9,560 nucleotides of DNA from assembly GCA_036841525.1 (NCBI GenBank), contig DAITVZ010000111.1, positions 1 to 9,560 of the forward strand, written 5' to 3'. The DNA comes from JAAYEA01 sp012689325. GTDB lineage: Bacteria; Chloroflexota; Anaerolineae; JAAYEA01. Under the pieces are notes generated by a model, which searched no databases, had not been told where the DNA came from, and saw only the letters and a program-made list of their open reading frames with translations. How positions within the stretch are numbered: the stretch's first letter is position 1; every line of letters begins with the position of its first letter. Made by a program: the position numbers and the translations under genes. Positions 7,122-9,560 of the stretch are shown in pieces.

Positions 7122-7177
7122 GCGATCCGCGATAAGCGATTTGCGATCTGCGATACGCGATATGCGCCAAGCGCATA
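7122..7177 (+). repeat. Heptad tandem repeat array (8 x 7 bp)
   Basis: Eight consecutive 7-bp units keep exact register. Six read GCGATNN (7122-7163) with variable last two bases, and two read GCGCNNN (7164-7177). The final base of the array is the first base of the AGGAGG ribosome binding site of the next gene. Read as protein it would prolong that gene upstream from TTG 7141, but the extension is only repeat-encoded. The array also explains why both strands look open here. Confidence 0.9.
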
Positions 7178-7182
7178 GGAGG
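7177..7182 (+). promoter_or_regulatory. Ribosome binding site setting the start at ATG 7189
   Basis: A perfect AGGAGG lies six bases before ATG 7189. The encoded protein then begins MKITKIEVI, the canonical opening beta strand of enolase-superfamily enzymes. Starts further upstream (for example TTG 7141) would run through the heptad repeat. Confidence 0.9.
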
Positions 7183-7188
7183 CATGTC

Positions 7189-8319
7189 ATGAAGATCACC
7201 AAGATCGAGGTCATCCGCAACACGAAACCGATCCCTCTGCCCGGCTCCTGGCGGCCCGCCTGGGACGAGCCCGACACGCCCGATATCACCACCATGAGCT
7301 TTTCCATCGTCAAGCTCCACACCGACGAGGGGCTGGTGGGCATCGGCCCCCATGCTGGCCCCATCCCGCCGCTGGTGGAGCGCTCGCTCCTGGGCCAGGA
7401 CCCCGCCTATATCCAGGGCTTTTTCGACGCCCACATGCGCGGGCGCGGCGGCTCGCTGGGCCGCCCCTCCGTCGGCGGCATCGAGATCGCCCTCTGGGAC
7501 CTGCTGGGCAAGGCGGCGGGGTTGCCCATCTTCAAGCTGCTGGGCGCCTGCCGCGACCGCGTCCCCGCCTATGCCGCCACCGCCCAGCTCCGCACTGCCG
7601 GCGAGTACGCCGAGATGGCCGTCGAGTTCCGGCGCCGCGGCATCCGCGCCATAAAGCTGCGCATGCACCGCCCCGACCCCGCCGACGACCTGGCGGTGGT
7701 GCGCGCCGTCCGCGCGGCGGTGGGCGACGCCATGGAGATCATGGTGGACGCCAACCAGAACAACGTCTCGCTCCATTACCCCTATTGGACCCTGCGCACG
7801 GCCATCCGCGTGGCGGAAGAGCTCGAGGAGCTGGGCGTCTATTGGCTGGAGGAGCCGCGCCCCCGCAGCGACCTGGAGGGGCTGGCCGAGATGGCCGAGC
7901 GCTTCGAGATGTACATCGCCGGCGGCGAGCACTCGCCCAGCATCTACGAGTTCCGCGACGCCCTCTGGGCCGGCGCCTATGACATCGCCCAGCCCGACGT
8001 CACCATCGGGCAGATCGGCATCAGCGGGCTGCGTATCGTCAGCGTGCTGGCCGACGCGACAGGGCGGCTCATCGCGCCGCACGTCTCCAGCGGCGGGACC
8101 AACGGTTTGCACCTGGCCGCCGCCTTGCAGGCCATGGGCGCCTTCGCCAACGGCCCTTATGTCGAGTACAAGCTCGACCTGCCGGTGCTGACCCCCGAGA
8201 CGTCGCACCTGATCCTCACCGAGCCGATCCTGATCGGCGCCGACGGCTGCGTCCCCATCCCGGACAAGCCCGGCCTCGGCATCGAGCTCAACGAGGAGGT
8301 CATCGCGCGGTACGTGTAG
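7189..8319 (+). CDS. Mandelate racemase/muconate lactonizing enzyme family protein (acid-sugar dehydratase-like)
   Basis: 376 residues, typical of COG4948 enolase-superfamily enzymes, which abstract a proton alpha to a carboxylate using Mg2+. The N-terminal capping domain (1-125) includes GxxSVGGIEIALWDLLGK (about 91-108). The barrel carries metal ligands D187 (VDANQ), E221 (or E222) of WLEEP and E247 (GGEHS). D270 (QPD) with H298 (APHVSSGG) forms the Asp-His dyad of the mandelate racemase subgroup, and E326 (VEYKLD) is the late acidic residue. The catalytic Lys motif is K156-L-R158, that is KxR rather than the KxK of mandelate racemase. This hints at dehydration rather than racemisation. Sugar-acid dehydratase is the likely activity class; the substrate cannot be stated. 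It lies 96 bp after the operon, beyond a hairpin and a repeat array. I see no convincing promoter of its own, so it may depend on read-through. Confidence 0.9.
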   Translation: MKITKIEVIRNTKPIPLPGSWRPAWDEPDTPDITTMSFSIVKLHTDEGLVGIGPHAGPIPPLVERSLLGQDPAYIQGFFDAHMRGRGGSLGRPSVGGIEIALWDLLGKAAGLPIFKLLGACRDRVPAYAATAQLRTAGEYAEMAVEFRRRGIRAIKLRMHRPDPADDLAVVRAVRAAVGDAMEIMVDANQNNVSLHYPYWTLRTAIRVAEELEELGVYWLEEPRPRSDLEGLAEMAERFEMYIAGGEHSPSIYEFRDALWAGAYDIAQPDVTIGQIGISGLRIVSVLADATGRLIAPHVSSGGTNGLHLAAALQAMGAFANGPYVEYKLDLPVLTPETSHLILTEPILIGADGCVPIPDKPGLGIELNEEVIARYV

Positions 8320-8374
8320 GAGGTGCAGCGACCTGACGGGTCATGTCGGCGCGAGAGGAATACGCGACGCCGTT

Positions 8375-8402
8375 TTGACATCCCACCTCGCTGCGCTATG
8401 AT
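8375..8402 (+). promoter_or_regulatory. Strong sigma70-type promoter upstream of the R-M remnant
   Basis: TTGACA (8375-8380, 6/6) is followed by a 16-base spacer and TATGAT (8397-8402, 5/6). AGGAGGA (8436-8442) and ATG 8449 follow, so the whole expression signal of the truncated gene is intact. The -10 is enclosed by the inverted repeat CTGCGC (8391-8396) and GCGCAG (8405-8410), a possible operator. Between the preceding gene's stop at 8319 and the -35 I see nothing beyond a weak 4-bp GACC/GGTC inverted repeat. Confidence 0.8.
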
Positions 8403-8448
8403 GGGCGCAGGGAATACGACTGTCACCGTCCGCCCAGGAGGACCGTCC

Positions 8449-8619
8449 ATGCCTGCCGCGCCCCAGGCCATCGTCGAGCTCGTCGAGCGCTTCCACCACA
8501 ACCGCGAACACTATCACCGCGCCGACTATAACGAGACGCAGGCCCGCGTGGATTTCACTGACCCCTTACCCCTCACCAAGGGGCAGGGAGATCTGGACAC
8601 GGATTGCAGGACCATGTAG
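8449..8619 (+). pseudogene. N-terminal remnant of an Eco57I-type/type I-like restriction-modification protein
   Basis: A 56-codon frame with an excellent ribosome binding site. Residues 7-39 (AIVELVERFHHN, then YNETQARVDFTDP) match the pattern I recall at the start of Eco57I-type R-M methylase/endonuclease proteins: LVERF..N...Y....YNETQ.R.EFIDPFF. In intact proteins this stretch continues into FxALGWDV and several hundred more residues. Here similarity stops right after DP, and the frame ends at TAG 8617-8619 after an unrelated tail (PLTKGQGDLDTDCRTM). The break coincides with a CCCC-rich inverted repeat. I therefore read it as a gene truncated by deletion or repeat insertion. Alternatives: a genuine small protein, or an assembly-collapsed gene. 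Fragment identity rests on about 33 residues. Confidence 0.65.
8562..8583 (+). repeat. Inverted repeat at the truncation point of the R-M remnant
   Basis: CCCCTT (8562-8567) and AAGGGG (8578-8583) are reverse complements around a 10-base loop, followed by CAGGGAG. Similarity to R-M N-termini is lost exactly where this element starts. The CCCCTTACCCCT/AGGGG style resembles dispersed intergenic C-rich repeats. That suggests a repeat inserted in, or was the deletion endpoint for, the original gene. Confidence 0.55.
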
Positions 8620-8658
8620 GTGCATCTCGCAGAATCTTGGCAGGCTATCGGCACGCTT

Positions 8659-8686
8659 TTGACAACCTTCTGCCCCGCGCTTTTAT
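8659..8686 (+). promoter_or_regulatory. Promoter of the DNA methyltransferase gene
   Basis: TTGACA (8659-8664, 6/6), a 16-base spacer and TTTTAT (8681-8686, 4/6) precede AAGGAG (8711-8716) and ATG 8723. GCGC blocks at 8677-8680 and 8689-8692 bracket the -10 with 8 bases between them, as at the promoter 284 bp upstream. The rest of 8620-8656 shows no gene or clear structure. Confidence 0.7.
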
Positions 8687-8722
8687 GTGCGCAGGGTTCA
8701 ACCTTCCGGGAAGGAGCGTGAG

Positions 8723-9560
8723 ATGGGGACTCTCTACTATGGCGATAACCTCGACGTACTGCGGAGTGACGCATTTCAGGACGCCAGCATTGATCTAGTC
8801 TACCTTGATCCGCCCTTCAACAGCAAGCGTGACTATAACCTGATCTTCAAGACACCAAAGGGCCGTGACTCAGAAGCGCAGATCATCGCCTTCGAAGATA
8901 GCTGGCACTGGGGCGAGCAGGCTGAGCGAGAATACGAGGAATTGCTGCACCAGGCTAACACCGCCGTCACAGAGATGATCCGTTCCTTTCGCGGTTTTTT
9001 GGACCAGAGCGATATGATGGCCTATCTGGTAATGATGGCGAACCGCCTGCTGGAGCTTCGTCGCGTGCTCAAGCCCACTGGCAGCCTATATTTACACTGC
9101 GACCCCACAGCAAGTCATTACCTCAAGGTAGTGATGGATACCATCTTTGGGCCGGCAAACTTCGTCAACGAGATAGTCTGGCACAGGTACAGCAGACCCA
9201 AAGGGTCGCAGTTTTTGTCTAGGCGGTTCGGCGCCTCGACCGACAGCATCCTCTTCTATGGAAGAAGCGAGAATTACAAGTTTCATGCCGATAGTATCCG
9301 TGTTCCCATAGACGAAAAAGAAATGCAGAGCCGAAACACGCACTTGGACGAGAAGGGGCCGTACTACAGCGGTCCACTCCTGCGATCAGCATCCATGGGA
9401 GCACGACCAAATCTGGTGTACGAATACCAGGGGTTTACGCCCGGTCCCGAGGGCTGGCGAATGACAAGGGACAAACTGACGGAGCTTGATGCACAGGGCG
9501 ATCTGTTCTGGACGAGATCCGGGATTCCGCGCCGCAAAGTGCGTCCCAAGGATAACCCAG
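8723..9560 (+). CDS. Site-specific DNA methyltransferase (beta-class N4/N6 amino-methylase), 3' truncated by the window
   Basis: The frame stays open for 279 codons to the window end. Family members methylate adenine N6 or cytosine N4 with SAM. Seen: LYYGDNLDVL (4-13), catalytic motif IV DPPFNS (29-34), and LKPTGSLYLHCDPTASHYLK (116-135), a signature of this family. Motif IV this close to the N-terminus means the SAM-binding FxGxG motif should come later, the beta-class order shared with type III Mod subunits; it lies outside the window. ATG 8723 has AAGGAG with six-base spacing. Composition differs from the upstream genes: the line at 9241-9300 counts 45% G+C against 70% at 7861-7920. AGA, AGG, ATA, TTA and CTA codons appear, rare upstream. 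This supports acquisition by transfer. Whether a restriction enzyme follows is not visible. Confidence 0.92.
   Translation, partial: MGTLYYGDNLDVLRSDAFQDASIDLVYLDPPFNSKRDYNLIFKTPKGRDSEAQIIAFEDSWHWGEQAEREYEELLHQANTAVTEMIRSFRGFLDQSDMMAYLVMMANRLLELRRVLKPTGSLYLHCDPTASHYLKVVMDTIFGPANFVNEIVWHRYSRPKGSQFLSRRFGASTDSILFYGRSENYKFHADSIRVPIDEKEMQSRNTHLDEKGPYYSGPLLRSASMGARPNLVYEYQGFTPGPEGWRMTRDKLTELDAQGDLFWTRSGIPRRKVRPKDNP

Noticed and set aside
7122..7177. CRISPR array
   Set aside because: Units are 7 bp with no spacers of uniform 30-40 bp length. It is a simple tandem repeat.
7141..7188. N-terminal extension of the enolase-superfamily protein from TTG 7141
   Set aside because: It encodes only heptad-repeat-derived residues, while ATG 7189 has a perfect AGGAGG and gives the family's canonical N-terminus.
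5446..8208. Minus-strand open frame of 920 codons antisense to three plus-strand genes
   Set aside because: Its translation is rich in G, A, H, R, D and V with no recognisable domain, and it covers clearly identifiable genes on the other strand. Long antisense frames are expected at 70% G+C with strongly biased third positions.
8323..8448. Longer version of the R-M remnant starting upstream at 8323
   Set aside because: This stretch contains the promoter and ribosome binding site, and similarity to R-M proteins starts only after ATG 8449.
9092..9549. Short minus-strand frames opposite the methyltransferase
   Set aside because: The plus strand encodes a continuous, recognisable methyltransferase across the same bases.

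Overview
The window is high-GC DNA (one hand-counted line in the 7.9 kb region is 70% G+C) up to about 8.4 kb, then visibly less GC-rich. It looks like Chloroflexota (Anaerolineae/Caldilineae-like) DNA. This is an inference from three things: the proofreading-type PolA, a mix of MttB-family, B12-radical-SAM and enolase-superfamily genes, and intergenic palindromes and heptad repeats of a style I associate with that phylum. No rRNA or other marker fixes the taxonomy.

Layout. (1) 1-99 is the non-coding 3' flank of polA, with a 15-bp tandem repeat. (2) 100-2847 on the minus strand is a complete polA with 5'-nuclease, 3'-5' exonuclease and polymerase motifs. (3) 2848-3063 is a divergent promoter region: each direction has a TGCTATAAT extended -10, and a 22-bp perfect palindrome lies in the polA leader. 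(4) 3064-7092 is a tight plus-strand operon of three genes: a non-pyrrolysine MttB-family corrinoid methyltransferase, a protein strikingly like mycobacterial tuberculosinol synthase Rv3378c (cis-prenyltransferase fold), and a cobalamin-binding radical SAM enzyme. It ends with a strong hairpin. (5) 7122-7177 is an array of eight 7-bp repeats ending at the ribosome binding site of a mandelate racemase/acid-sugar-dehydratase-family gene (7189-8319). (6) From about 8375 an accessory restriction-modification module begins: a consensus-like promoter, a 56-codon remnant resembling the N-terminus of Eco57I-type restriction-modification proteins, a second promoter matching the first over 40 bp, and the 5' part of a beta-class DNA methyltransferase that runs off the window.

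How the genes may work together. The three-gene operon joins a prenyl-diphosphate-processing fold to two enzymes with B12/methyl-transfer chemistry. This suggests a terpenoid or prenyl-lipid pathway with unusual methyl or one-carbon chemistry. That is inference: no class II terpene cyclase, no prenyl synthase making the diphosphate substrate, and no MttC-type corrinoid protein is visible here. The synthase-like protein also carries Asn where Rv3378c and UppS have their key Asp. This operon is the best candidate for an undescribed system in the window. The R-M remnant with its paired promoter/dyad elements is the second most interesting area.
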